Shown here piece by piece: positions 22,101 to 32,931 of a stretch of DNA of 64,000 bases; position 1 is the stretch's first letter; every line of letters starts with the position of its first letter. Location of the stretch: positions 434,001 to 498,000 of the forward strand of contig JAEHOE010000003.1 in assembly GCA_016858145.1 (NCBI GenBank), in the 5' to 3' direction. The position numbers and the translations under genes were made by a program. The notes below the pieces were generated by a model. That model made no database searches, was not told where the DNA came from, and saw only the letters and a program-made list of their open reading frames with translations. Source of the DNA: Edaphochlamys debaryana. Lineage: Eukaryota; Chlorophyta; Chlorophyceae; Chlamydomonadales.

Positions 22101-23349
22101 ACGCCACCACGCACCGCAGCACCGCGCGCAGGTACCCCCCGCGCACGCCGCCGCCGGGCCGCGACAGCGCGTCCGCGCCCTCCCGCGGGAACACGTCGGG
22201 CGACAGGTTGCACATGGCGACCACAACCGCGCGCGCCCTGTCAACAAGCTCCCGGGCCTCGCGAGACGACGCCGCGCCAGGGACGGACAGCTGCGAAAGC
22301 AGAGCTGCCACCCAGTCGAGTGTGTCCGGGGCGAGGAGCAGCGAGGCCCAATCGGAGCCGGCGGAGGGCGCGGGCGCTTGGGCGCCGGAGCCGGTGCCGG
22401 GCGGGCGCGCGGCCGGGGGCCGGAGCGCGGCGGGGTGCGGGGCGGTGGGGGAGCGGCGGAAGTCCCAAGCGAGCACGGCGGCGAGGAGGGAGAGGCAGGC
22501 GGCGGCCGTGGAGCCGTCGCCGCTGGCGGCCGCCGCCCGGCCCAGGCCCACGGCGTGGCGGAAGATGCCCTGCAGGTAGTTCTCCTGCAGGTCGGCGGCG
22601 CACTTGGCGTGGTGCTCTGCGTGAGACGGAGGAGGGGAAGGGAAGGGGAAGGGGAAGGGAAGGAGGAGGGCGGGGTCAGGACGGGTTGCGGTTGGCGGGG
22701 AAGGCTGGGCAGGCGGTAGAGACACCGGGGGAACGGCCCGCAAGCCAGGGCCCACAGGCTGTTGCTGGAGCCCGGAGCAGCGCGGGCAGGCAGACGCACC
22801 GAGGGGCAGGCCCAGAGGGCTGGCCGTTGCGACGCAGAACTCCCCCACAGTCGACTCCAAGAGGGCGATGCCCACCAGCCGAGCGGCGGCGGCCGCAGCA
22901 GGGGAGGCTGCGGTGGGGGCGGAGGTGGTGGCTGCGTCCAGCTCCCGAAAGAAGGCCTCGCCCTCGCCAGCTTCCAGCCAGCTCCGTTTCGCGAGTACGG
23001 CAGCCGCGCTGACCAGCGTTGACCGCACAATAGCCATGCCCGGGTCCTCGGCATGGGCCACCAGGTAGGACAGCAGGTAGGCGCGCAGCCCCGCGCGCCC
23101 GTCGGGGCCTAGCGTCGCCCAGTCGCGGACAACGGCCTCGCGAAGAGCTGCTGCAGCGTGGAATCGCGCGTCCAGGGAGGGGGAGCGGTCGAGGATGTGG
23201 CGGCAGACCTGGAGCACGCCCGGGGCGGAGCGGAAGGCGAGGAGCGTGGAGCTCGCGGCAGCGGCCGTGGCCGGCGAGCGGAACTCCTCGCACGCCCGCT
23301 CAACCGCCGCCTGCGCCGCGTCCAGATCCATCCCTGAGGACTGCGTCAC
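19126..23349 (-). CDS. XPO4: Exportin-4 (karyopherin-beta nuclear export receptor)
   Basis: Exportin-4 binds RanGTP and exports cargo proteins from the nucleus. The N-terminus (VCRHILDRS.. FHAAAALREAVVRDW) matches the importin-beta-like start of the family (CKHILE.. FQAATAIMEAVVREW in animals). GLPLEHHAKCAADLQENYL across the splice aligns with the family's GLSMEFHGNC..EEDL. The remainder is an all-alpha, Ala/Leu-rich HEAT-type solenoid to a TAG at 19126. Poly-Ala, poly-Gly and acidic inserts make it longer (about 1340 residues) than animal proteins. One intron is clear: donor GGTGCGT at 22799 and acceptor CACGCAG ending at 22617. It is 183 nt, a multiple of three, without an in-frame stop. 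Two in-frame ATGs compete (23349 and 23331, MDLDAAQA); I slightly favour 23331. Apart from that intron the reading frame is a single block. Confidence 0.85.
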   Translation of the reverse strand: MTQSSGMDLDAAQAAVERACEEFRSPATAAAASSTLLAFRSAPGVLQVCRHILDRSPSLDARFHAAAALREAVVRDWATLGPDGRAGLRAYLLSYLVAHAEDPGMAIVRSTLVSAAAVLAKRSWLEAGEGEAFFRELDAATTSAPTAASPAAAAAARLVGIALLESTVGEFCVATASPLGLPLGASACPRCSGLQQQPVGPGLRAVPPVSLPPAQPSPPTATRPDPALLLPFPFPFPSPPPSHAEHHAKCAADLQENYLQGIFRHAVGLGRAAAASGDGSTAAACLSLLAAVLAWDFRRSPTAPHPAALRPPAARPPGTGSGAQAPAPSAGSDWASLLLAPDTLDWVAALLSQLSVPGAASSREARELVDRARAVVVAMCNLSPDVFPREGADALSRPGGGVRGGYLRAVLRCVVAWVASPREVVAAAAAGDEAPLWEACKAILALATAHPPRMLEDAGNDVLAAAGTPAAAAASGGGGFLALLQALTLEVIRASCAYPAHSLEQWASECRDMLVEAWALMVQRDSSGANQALLPLAVGGLGPPTLPGLAEAAAGVFSGLVEAALTAADREAAGEGDDREEVAAENEAAEAEAEDARMAEAAALARAAPAAAFPLLAAAMAAAQQQLLAAAAGGGSGGPAWASALERLCWLVRMAAHALADSGAGETPLMPLPLSLAAEGGGGAAAVGAVVGLTQALLELPALALRDGASSVLSPRLMESVVWALARWADTYLFPEEAEAEGLPPALVSAYATRGPGSGAESVADGIARLACTCLVKYPGEFSLHAAVCTTLLPVLSRRRPLCACLLDASPAWNELAGAMASRQPALTAGLEPKLQRWLAQCLAQAACGFPSSTPVESPHVGVAAAAAVAAAAAANVSGYINRLLGPTAAEVRSLAARPDLAALTSRADVAAALIGMLEVLRGGACRGVASAGPAARVAAWGLLAELLGPLLALQAAFGEHPGVGGRLLKLAAAVVEHHVGYLPTDQAHMLMGWVLGLLRQYRQGRAARVSVAAAVAAAAEAAAGGRRPGGGGGASGAAALAADAAHDAARELKALLELLTHITQRDVALAAAASEGWGADSSAGSTPRSVNMGAGGGAGGTPRAASNGNAAAAAAAAAEADSGVAQVVLTGLDVLLPLLTPELLAAATAAGAGGGGGGGTGGKLARLLFSLLGYMTEVHPAAVVALPPPHFTTLLSCLEAGARGAISPPAAAGQAGGAASGAAAGSSAASGFDGVVVQSALEGLAGLAKFHHQSLLNGGRGFVSQTAPASGGGGGGGPLAPYLVSLLLEVALLGDAGPEVVELVGDGLLPLLQAEPAAFQGLGTALVQNADPRVQGQVGAALARLVAPDAAAAGGAANGGGAAAVAAAANMGLDTSVLDLGRLGRRAFKERLCGVVAELRGLLRVR

Positions 23350-24851
23350 GCCGAGACCAGAGAGGGCCAGCTAGGGCGACCTCATCATCGCGCGATGGAT
23401 CTGGCGAACTCCGAAATGCGCCAAGGGCCACAGCAGCCCCGATGACAAGGATGTGTTAGCTGTGTGGCTCCGTTACAATGCTGCGCGCAGCTGTGTCCTG
23501 GTTCGGGCCTTTGGGATGGCCCGCGTCGTTTCGCTGCAGCCGCTGCCAAGCAAAACACAGGAACTACTGTATAAGTGTCTTATGCAGGATTGAGGGTGGC
23601 AAAGGTGCGAGCTGCTGCAACACCGTGTGTTCGTGAGCCGCCTCGATAGAAAGCTCACCCAAGTGCTTGTCGCGTTGCGGTCTAGCTAGGGATTTCGAAG
23701 TATTGTATGCTGTATACTGGACTAGACCGGGAGCAGTGTTGAAAGCTGATCGGCGATTCGGGTGCCTTGCCCGCCAAATGCGCGCCCCGTCTCCAGCCCG
23801 GCACGGTCTGGACGCCCCTACGGCTACAGCCCCTGGTTGCCCCCCTCGGCAATGCAGGCAGCTCCTGTACGGAGCTAAGTTGGCCGGGGGCCACTGGTGC
23901 CGCTCGATGTAGAAGCAAACAGGGGGAGGACAGCAAGGGGGGGGGGGCGGGGCGCACACCGTGGCACACAGCCTTCTTGGTCAGGGGTCCCCTGTTCTTG
24001 GTCCCCATCAATGCTATGACCCTACAGTAGTATTCAGAATGCTACATATGCATTCAGACCCTACAGTAAGGCGCTGCTCGGTGCGTGAGCCAGGGGGCTG
24101 TGCCAGGCCCATGGATGCAGGAAGGATGCGGTAGGACCCTTGAACAGCGCAGGGGAGCTGGGGACGGCTGGGGCCTGGAAAACGTGGGAGTGTATGCGTT
24201 CAGCCTTACATCTCTCGTACCGTACCCTGCCTTCCCTGCTGTCACCCCAGAGCACCTAGGCCATAGCTGCCCTCCACCTTCAGAACATAAACCCCTTAAC
24301 GACCAGTGCAGGCATTGTAGCGCAGCCCTCAGCCATGTTCTGCGTTGCTCCCCAGGCCAGCTCTACCCTGGGGCAAGCCCTGCCACGGCCCCAGAATTGC
24401 CATGCCCGCGCCATGTGCTCTGCGTCTGAAGGAGCGGGCCGCCATGCCCTCACCACGGGTCTATGGGCCTCGAGAATCGAGACACACCGGCTTGCCTGCC
24501 CGCTGCCCCCACCCCACAGCACCCACGCGCCTGTGCCGTCCAACGCCTGGCAAATGCAGCCCAATCACAAGGATGAATCACTTCCTCCCGGTTCCAGTTC
24601 CTGGTGCGAACTGCTGGGCACGCAACATAAGCCATACATACAGGTTGCGACGCCACCCTAAAATACATGTACACATATTGGCAACAAACCGTAAACAGTG
24701 TTGACCACGTCAATCATGCCCCCATCTGAACCGCTGTGCGGCCTCACCGCCCAACCCCACAGCCTCCTTCCACAAGCCAGAGAGACTCGCCTGATGCCCC
24801 TAGGCCGCATGAGCCTCAGGGAAGAGGCAGCAGCCTCGCCATCCCCGTCCC
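23350..24851. other. Intergenic: exportin-4 upstream region, no gene seen
   Basis: About 1.5 kb separates the exportin-4 start from the Gly-rich block on the left of the GRDP locus. The part up to about 23700 should hold the exportin-4 promoter and 5' UTR. A TGTAA on the minus strand at 24206-24210 could end a transcript coming from 24852-25021. There are no convincing ORFs. Confidence 0.4.
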
Positions 24852-25021
24852 TTAGTCCCCTCCGCCCCCACCACCGCAGCCGCCGCCACCTCCGCCGCCT
24901 CCGCAGCCGCCGCCGCCCCCTCCGCCGCCGCAGCCGCCGCCACCCCCGCCTCCGCCGCCGCCGCCTGTCCCTCCGCCGCCTCCGTCGCCTCCGCCTCCGC
25001 CGTCGCCCCAGCTGGTGCCGT
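24852..25021 (-). pseudogene. Glycine/cysteine-rich terminal-exon-like block
   Basis: After an acceptor-like CCTGCAG (25022-25028) the minus strand reads [14 protein letters not shown], then a long Gly run with isolated Cys residues to GGD and a TAA at 24852. It closely resembles the last exon of the GRDP-like gene at 26065-26233 (DGTAP..., Gly/Cys-rich tail). It lies 1 kb downstream in the same orientation. It could be an alternative last exon of that gene or a relic of a third tandem copy. No other exons of a third copy are visible between the two. Confidence 0.45.
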
Positions 25022-25155
25022 CTGCAGGCCGGGAGGGGGGAGGCGGTTGGGGGCACGATGTCAGACCGTCGCACATGCACCCCCCGTAGCCCAATCGAAA
25101 GCCGGCTAGCAAGAGGGAGCCCCGTATGGCACGTTGGCATGTTGCGGCTTATGCA

Positions 25156-25160
25156 TTACA
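25156..25160 (-). terminator. Possible poly(A) signal (TGTAA) of the first GRDP-like gene
   Basis: TGTAA on the minus strand, about 900 nt after the stop at 26065. The 25161-26064 interval otherwise looks like 3' UTR with no gene. An alternative signal lies at 24206-24210 beyond the spare Gly-rich exon. Confidence 0.35.
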
Positions 25161-26064
25161 ACAGCAGGCAGCCATGGGAGCGAGGGGGCTGAGCCAGAGC
25201 GCCAGCCTTCTCACACCCACATGGCCACATTCCAGCCTCTATACACAGCGTAAGCCGTGCATCCTCGACCCATCCCGCCTGCCAGTCTTTCTTCAGCTTT
25301 ACCGCCATCCGCCCGAGCTCAGCGCTCTGCGCATCTTCCGCCGCAGCCCCTCCCGTCAGTGCCCACGGCTCACAGCTTAGACACATTAATCCCCATGGTC
25401 CGCGAACCGTCTAACCAACACTAGTAAGCGACCCCTTCACATTAAAATGCACTGCTCACACACTGCGTCCCACATTAAGCACCACAAAAGATAGGGCCCA
25501 CCGCCAACTTCGTAGCCAGGATCACAAAGGAGAGCACCCCAGGCATAAGAGTTCGATAATTCAGCCCATGAATGTGGGGTACGACTTGCCTCAGGATGAA
25601 GACGGATCCTCAGTGAACCGATCAGTTTGTCTACAAGTAGTAAGAGTACGACCTCAGCAGTTAGGAGCCCAAGACTTAGCCTCCCTAAGGAGGGAGGAGG
25701 CTACACCTCCAGTGCCCTCCTGTTTCCTCTGATCTGCCACCTAGACAGTACTCGCCTGCGAAGGCCCCCAGGGCCCCAGCTCGGCCTCCTCCCGGCCCGC
25801 ATCCTCCGATCCATAGTCTCCTCCAACCTTGCGGCGGCTGTTTCGCTGCTGCAGTGCCCAAGTACCCGCCGCTCTCGTCGCTCCTGCAAATCCGCCCGCT
25901 GAACAGCTCCTGTCGCGGTGCCGTCGCTGCAGCGAGATCGGCCAGCGCCAGGACCACAGACTGCGCCCCCGGCTCCGCGGAATGGCCAATTGAGGGCAGT
26001 GGCTGGTACCAGGCCAGGATGACTGTCGCCGCTGGCGCGCCCCGCTGCCGCCGCCGCGGCCCAA

Positions 26065-29000
26065 CTAACCACCGCAGCCCCCTCCACCGCAGCCTCCGCC
26101 GCCACAGCCCCCGCCGCCGCCGCCGCAGCCCCCGCCCCCGTCTCCGCCGCCGCCCCCGTCTCCACCGCCCCCGTCCCCGCCCCCACCGTGGTCTCCGCCG
26201 TGGCCGCCGCCGCCGTCGTAGGCAACCGTCACTGCGGGACCGCGGGAACAAGACAACAAACGAGGAGATAAGGAGTCGGCAAACAGGACCGGCTCGATGA
26301 TCAACACAAAGAGATCGGATAAGCGCGGAGCGTGTTGGAATCAAGTCCTGACCGAGAGACAGTCACCACCCCGCCCCTATTCCTCATGTGCGGGGGGAGC
26401 TATAATCTGTTTCCTGTCCCCAACCTAGCTTGAGCGGCACTTCACTGTGCGCCTATCCACGCCTCACCCGGTGCGGTGCCGTCGCTGAAGACGACGGGGT
26501 TGGTCGTGAACATCTGCGGAGGGAGGGGGCAACCGGGCCCCGGCAGGGGAGGCTGAGGGAGGGGTACTGTGCGGGTCGAGGGGAGCTGGGGAGGCCGTGG
26601 GGCAGCGCGGGAGCCCGCTAGACACCCCCCCCAAAAGAGCCGGCTGTCGAGGCCGGAGACTGGCAACCCAGAGTCAGTCAAGCCAGATAGAAGGCTGGCG
26701 GTACGACACGTGCCGTACTCACGTAGTCATAGTCGTACGCGTACGCCACCATGAACCACAGCTGCCCAGAGACGTAGTAGTCACTGCGGAGGTGGGGAGA
26801 GGGCAACGCGAAGGTGGGGGTGGGTCAGAGGGAGCCAGGGTCGGTCACCTCCACAGCCACCGGCATTGGTAAGCGGCACACGCTGCACACCCGCTTCCCG
26901 CCCCCCATCCCTCCCACACGCTTCCACCCCCCCTCCTTCCCCCACCACCAACACACGAAACACATCACACACTGCCTGCCAAACACACACGCGCCCCGCA
27001 ACACGCACCAGCCGCCGTAGTAGGCTATGCCATCGTTGCTGTTGCGCCGCTTCTGGTAGCGCTTCTGCATCTGCCCCACGCCGCGCCCCTCGGCCGCCGC
27101 CCACACCTCCCCGTACAGCTGCTCCAGCTCCCGCGCGCCGCCCGGCCGCGACAGCAGCTCCCACAGCGGCGACATGGCAGCCACACCGTGCCCGTGCCCG
27201 TGCCCGTGCCCCTGCCCGTGCCCGTGCCCGTGGCCGTGGCCCGCCCCGGAGGCGACAGCGGCGGCGGGGGTGGCGGTGGGAGCGGAGGCGGGGCTCTGGC
27301 TGGTGGCGAGCAGGTGCGCGAGGCCGGAGAGGTACCGCTCCTGTCCGTGGAGGTAGCCCTCCACGTCGGCCGGCCGGGAGGTGGGGCCGCCTGGGGGGGG
27401 CGTGGGCGTTGCGGTTGGGGCAATGAACCGGGGGCGGGGTGAGAAAAAGGCGGGGGCAGGTGTGGGGGCCGGTTCGGGTAGGGTGCGGAACAGAGATTCT
27501 GCTCGAGCCCCAGCAGCCTGCTCTACTCTCACCCTTGGCCGCTGCGTCCTTGCGCCAGCCCGTGGGCCGCTGGATGATGGCGGCCAGGTAGGGGTGCTGG
27601 GGGGGGGGGGGAAAGGGCGCCGGGGGGACGATGCGATGCACGTGAGCGGCAGGGCACCCAGCGTGCGCTCCCCGTTCCCCGTTCCCCGCTCTCCCCCATT
27701 CCCCACCGTGTCCTGCGCGGGCAGGTCGATGAAGTAGGCCACGTTCACCATGGAGGAGGCGGTGTGCCTGGGGGGAGGGGAGGGAAAGAGGGGGTCAGCG
27801 GGGGCCCCTTGGCTCAGGCGGTCTTCTCGGCCGCCTGCCCACACACTCCTGTGCCGGTTCACTCCTCCAGTGTCCCACATCCCTCAGACCCACCCCCCAC
27901 ACACGGCGGCTCACGACAGCGTGTTCTTCCGCGTGGTCTCCCTGCTGGGCGGGAAGCAGAAGGTGCGGGGGCTGCGGAAGACCTTGTCCGCGCGGCGGCC
28001 CGCCAGCCAGGCCAGGTAGAGCAGGTGGGCGCCGGCGCGGGGGACCTGGGGGAGGGGGAGGGGGAGGGGGAGGGGGAGGGGGAGGGGGAGGGGGAGGGGG
28101 AGGGGGAGGGGGAGGGGAGGGGGAGGGGGAGGGGGGAGGGGGAGGGGGAGGGGGAGGGGGAGGGGGAGGGGGAGGGGGAGGGGGAGGGGGAGGGGGAGGG
28201 GGAGGGGGGAGGGGGAGGGGGAGGGGAGGGGGAGGGGGAGGGGGAGGGGGAGGGGGAGGGGGAGGGGGAGGGGGAGGGGGGAGGGGAGGGGGAGGGGGAG
28301 GGGGAGGGGGAGGGGAGGGGGAGGGGGAGGGGGAGGGGGAGGGGGAGGGGGAGGGGGAGGGGGAGGGGGAGGGGGAGGGGGAGGGGAGGGAGGGGGAGGG
28401 GTGTAAGTTTAGGGGGAGAGTGAAGGGAGATGGAGGGCAGCGATGCAACGACAGAGGGGAGAGCAGTCTGCGGCGCCAAGCGCCGTGTGGCGCCAGCAGG
28501 CATGCACATCTCACCCCGCCTTGGGCTTGGGGAAGGTCACCCCCACCGCCGCCGCCGCTCGCTCGATCGCCGCCGCCTGCTTGGCCTGCTGCGGGTTGGT
28601 GTCGTACGACCGCGCGCCGTACGCCACGGGGCTGTACGGCTCGGCCAGGACGTAGTTGGTGGAGCGGGGCAGCCAGGCGGTGTCGGGGGAGTCGTACGGC
28701 TCACCTGTACGGAAGGGGCGGATTGAAGGGGGTAGCGCTTATGTCACACAGCGCACCCGCACCCTCGTCCAGCTTCCCGGGCCTCATCGCGTGCTCCTAA
28801 AAGGGGAAAGACTTTGCCCCACAGGTACCCCACTTCCATTTAGCCGTTCCCACTTCCGTCCTCACCGTACTGCTTCTCGTACAGCCTGGCGGTCTCCGCG
28901 TACGGCGCCTCCATCTCCTCCTCGCTCAGGTCCACGTACTGCGGCCGCCACGGCGCCGAGTCGGCGCCGTACAGCGCCGCACACGTGGCCTCGTACGAGT

Positions 29001-30852
29001 CCGACAGGCCCATGTGCGTGTGCCACAGCAGCGCGATGTCGGCGGCTGGGACGAGCAGCTCGTACGGGTGCGTCGCGTGGAGCTGCAGGAAGCGGACGTA
29101 CCTGTGGGCGCAAGTGTGTCGGGTGCGTGGGACGTGGGGACAGAGACTAGTACGGGGGCCACACCCTCCTCCACCTCCCCGGCCTCCCAAAACACCAAGC
29201 CTGCACCCGCATCCCCCACCCACCTCTGCCGCGCCTCCTGTATGAACCCCTCGTCCAGGAAGTGTGGCCGCAGCCAGGAGCGCAGCTGCCAGGCGAAGCG
29301 GCACATGGAGGCGGCCTGGGGAGTGGGGGGGGGGAGCGGGGGCATGTTTGAGCAGGGCTTTCGGCGGTAGCGTGGTGTGGGCCGGTGCACGGGGTGCAGC
29401 GCGGATCGGTCCACAGGGCCCAAAGCCAGCGTGCCTTCACGTGCACGCCTCCGCCTGTCCCCCTCTCCGGGCCCCTCCGCCTGGCCCCCTCCCTTCGAAG
29501 CCCGCTAAGTCGCCCCCTCCCACCCGCCTCCCCCTCCCCCTCAGCCCCCTCCCTCCCCCCCACCAGCTCCTTGGCGAATATGGGCTTCATGGCCACCCGC
29601 TCCTTGGCCACGTCGTAGGCGGAGCCGGGGGCGGGGGGCGGCCACAGCGGGTGCTTGCTCGCGGCGCCCTTCCAGGCGTAGCGGTCGGCGTTGGAGACCC
29701 CGAAGCCAAAGGCCTGGAGAGGGGGGAAGAGCGGGGGAGGGGGAGGGGGGAGGTGTGGGGGAGGGCCGTGGGGGAGGGCCGTGGGGGAGGGCCGTGGGGG
29801 AGGGCCGTGGGGTAGGGCCGGGTCAGGCAGGGGAGGGACGGGGCGTGGGGAGAGGGACGGAGCGTGGGGAGAGCGAGGAGGGCTTCTGCGGCAAGCGACG
29901 CGGCACGGGGCTGGGTGAGCGTGTGGCTCCCGGGGGTGCTGTAGGCAGGAGGGGTGGCCGCGGAGGAACCGTGACAGGGCAGAGGGTGAGGGGACGAAGG
30001 ACACGGGGGGCTCACCTGGCGTGCGGAAGGGGTCGTGTGGGTGACGCCCGCCTCGGCCAGGGTGGCCCTGTACGAGCGCGGGTCCTGGCGGTGAACCCAC
30101 CTATGGGTACAATCAAACCAAGGGGAGGGCGAGAAGACGAACGGATGAAGAGGGCTGGCCGGGCGCGGGGCGGGTTGAGTACCGAGAACGGGAGTTGTGA
30201 AGAAGCACAGGGTCGTGGCAGCATGCTGCCATCCGCAACCTCTACGGCTGCAGCCCGATCCCCGAGGCCTTGACCCACCACGCCCACGCCACGTCCATCG
30301 GCGGTAGCGCGAAGGTGTTGTTGGTGGCCAGGATCTTGGCCCAGTACCGCTCGTACCGCAGAGCCGCGGCCACGGCGTAGTACCCCTGGTACAGGCCGCC
30401 TGGGGGGGGAAGGAAGGGCGGGGGGAAGGCGGGCGGTGGGGAAGGGGAAGGGGCGGCAACGGCGGGGTTGCTGGACAGAGGTGCGTAGGTAGGGTAAGCT
30501 GAACGCGTGCGTTGTGGCCTCGAGCTGTTGCGAACTACGCAGCCGCCAGGAGCTGAGAGAGACGCAAGCAGCGCTCGGCGCCATGCCATGTTCTTGCCTT
30601 CCACCCCACGCTAAGGCATAACGTCCATCAGGGAGGTCTTGCATACGTTGAAGTCCGCTCACCACGTGGAAAGGAGTCGACCGCGTGCAAAAGCCGCAGC
30701 TGGCCCGCGACGCGCGAGGCCGCTCCAAGGCTTGCGGTCTCCAGCAGCTCTGCTGCATCCTTACTTGTAGACATCGCCTCAGCGCCCTCGGGCGTGCCCA
30801 TTGTGGTCAGGCAGGTGCCCAGGCCATGCAGGCGCTCGCGAACGGGCTGCAA
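26065..30852 (-). CDS. DUF1399 / glycine-rich domain protein (GRDP-like), paralog A
   Basis: About 14 exons. Exon 1 (30852-30663) ends [11 protein letters not shown]. Exon 2 (30399-30279) has [20 protein letters not shown] and [11 protein letters not shown], continued by VHRQDP at 30101. [15 protein letters not shown] is at about 29030-28985. These are the DUF1399 hallmarks (aromatic-rich, D-x-x-W-x-W-H and WHTH..Y..C) of plant GRDP proteins, some of which act in stress and growth responses; the biochemical role is unknown. Later exons include [14 protein letters not shown] (about 27750), a Gly-His repeat (about 27237-27175), [21 protein letters not shown] (26786-26720) and the Gly/Cys-rich tail (26233-26065). 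The start is either 30852 or 30801 ([12 protein letters not shown]). The junction between exon 7 (ends about 28523) and exon 8 (starts 28045) lacks a clean GT donor in the right phase. That intron holds a purine tract of about 350 bp. Paralog of 32932-37454. Confidence 0.75.
27184..27240 (-). repeat. Gly-His coding repeat
   Basis: CCCGTG hexamers on the plus strand encode a run of alternating Gly and His on the minus strand inside an exon of the GRDP-like paralog A. A metal-binding role is conceivable but unsupported. The matching region of paralog B lacks it. Confidence 0.8.
28048..28398. repeat. GGGGGA purine tract in an intron
   Basis: About 350 bp of almost pure GGGGGA hexamers, with occasional GGGGA or GGGGGGA units, on the plus strand. 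On the transcribed strand it is a pure pyrimidine tract running straight into the acceptor CCCCCAG of the exon that starts at 28045. It has very strong quadruplex and triplex potential. Long plus- and minus-strand ORFs across it are repeat artefacts. Confidence 0.95.
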
Positions 30853-32870
30853 CAGGCCCTGCTAAACTGTGGCCTGTAGCCTAGCAGCGCCGTATGGCTG
30901 TCGCCTTGAGTAGGACTCTACACAAGCGCAGGTCAGACGCACGCCGGTCTGCGTTCAACCGTTTCTTGGCTGCCGCGATGCGCGTCCAGGCGCTTGTGCC
31001 GTGCGTGTGTGGACAAGCTGACAAGAATGCACCACCAGTCGCAGCTAACTTCGGTATGCTCAACGTTGCGAGGGAAGGGGCATGAGAGAAGAGCAACTGC
31101 CGTTCTCGCGGGGGCCCGTTCAGCAGCTGCGACCAGCTGCACCAGCTGCACAGCTGCCCCCGCAATGCCGGGCCCACCCCCGCGGTACCCTGGCGAGCAT
31201 AGGCCTCTGGTCCCTAGTCCCTTGCCCCATACAGTTTCCCCGGCACTGGCGGGCCCGCCACCATGAGCTTTGCGCCACGAAAGCCCTGGTGACGTGGTGC
31301 TGTGTTCTCCACGCCGTGACCCCGTTGCCGCGCCACGCTCCTCGTGAAGTGCGCTGCCACGGGCACTCCCTGGGCATAATGGGCTCCCAGTTCAGAGCGT
31401 GACACGGTATCCTGGACCTCCAGGAAATGCGCTACGTGCGGCTACCGACCAACTGGTTCTAGGGTAGAGCCTCCCTGACCGACGGCCTGCCTCGGCCCCT
31501 TCTGTCTGCGTCTACGTACCGTATTCATACTTCACACTCTGCCTACGCATGGTCCAAGCATGTCTGGAACAGCGGCCCAGGCAGCCAGGACCGCCCGGCA
31601 CGGCCGGCAGGGCGGCAGCACGTTCCCTTCAAGCCCCAACTCCCGTGCAGCAGCCATGCCCTCCCCGCGAGCCAACCAGCATGCCCCTCGGACGTGCTGC
31701 CACATGCACCCTACCCCTACATAACACCTTCCTGCCAACGAGCCAACCTGTCCGCTCGAGGCCAAGCCGAACTGTACCCCCGGGCACCCCCACCGCCCCC
31801 CACACAGGCCAGGCCCTCGTCCTCGTCGTGCGGTCCCTGGACACAGGATCCTAAATCTGCGGACTGAAGACCTGCCAGTATGTACCTGACCTAGCATACC
31901 CGCCAATGAGCATGCCCCCACCGACCGCCCAAGCAAATGCGTGGCATGGAAGCATGCCGCTGCGAGCTCACATCACACCTTGCGCCAAACACGGGTCCAC
32001 ATACAGGATGACTCATCCTCCCTGCGTCTAAAACTCGAGTAAGCATATGCCAAAGGCCAACTGGAAGAACCCTGGGGTGGCGTGTCAAACCACAGTGGCT
32101 CATCTAGCACTTGCCACTAGCCAAGCATTCGGACGGCAAGTATCTCGAGATGGAGCCTGGGCCTTCTGCGAGTGCCGACAGGCCTGGACCGTCAACGCCC
32201 TTCCATGAAGGTCCAACAGGGAAATGCCCAAGCGCCAAGCCAACCAATAATAAAGAACGATAAGGAGAATCCAGTCTTCCTGCGTGCATTCGGCACGGCC
32301 CCCCGCCTTCACGCCTCTCATACGAGCAATCTCGGCCAGAAGGCATACCCCAGATCCCCGCCCCCTCAAGACCCATCAGCCCACCCATGCCCCCGCCCCC
32401 ACCCCTCCGAGCGCACCTCAACCCCAGCCTAGGCACTAACCCACCCCCAAGGCCCCGCTCAGCCCACCCTGCCTGCCTTCCACCCCAGCCTTCCTGAGAA
32501 TTATGCCGACAACAAGGACTTCATATCTCCCATCACCTCCGCAACCCTGTCCCACACAGGCCCAACCCAAACGCCCCCCCCCCCACCTTGCACCCAGCAT
32601 CCAGCCTCCTCCGCTCCTGCCCAGACCGCAGCCCCCCCCCCTCGTTCCACAACCCCATCTGAGTATGGTCGCCCGCCCTGTCCCCACTCCGCACTACCCC
32701 CCCCCCCCTGCACAGCCTCCTCCACTCCTGCCCCCGCCCTTCCGAGGGCACCACCAGGAGACCGGGGCGTCTCCTCCCATCACCTCCGCATCTCTGCCCC
32801 ACCCACCCCCATCCCCACCGTCCCCCTCCGCAGCCTCGCTTCCCACCCGGTCTCCAATCCTCAATCAGCA
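30853..32870. other. Intergenic between the two GRDP-like genes, no gene seen
   Basis: This contains the 5' flank of paralog A and, at its right end, C-rich imperfect repeats (32560-32830, with a recurring CCCATCACCTCCGCA). ORFs are short and lack domains. Confidence 0.4.
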
Positions 32871-32875
32871 TTACA
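32871..32875 (-). terminator. Poly(A) signal (TGTAA) of GRDP-like paralog B
   Basis: TGTAA on the minus strand 57 nt after the stop codon at 32932, giving an unusually short 3' UTR if used. Confidence 0.4.
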
Positions 32876-32931
32876 CCCCCGCACCCACCCCCTCCGGCTC
32901 GTGCCCCGCCCGCAGGCTGCTGCGCGCCCGC

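Noticed and set aside
27764..28514. Poly-(Gly-Glu) and poly-(Ser-Pro) ORFs
   Set aside because: Both are translations of the GGGGGA tract, which is intronic in the GRDP-like gene.
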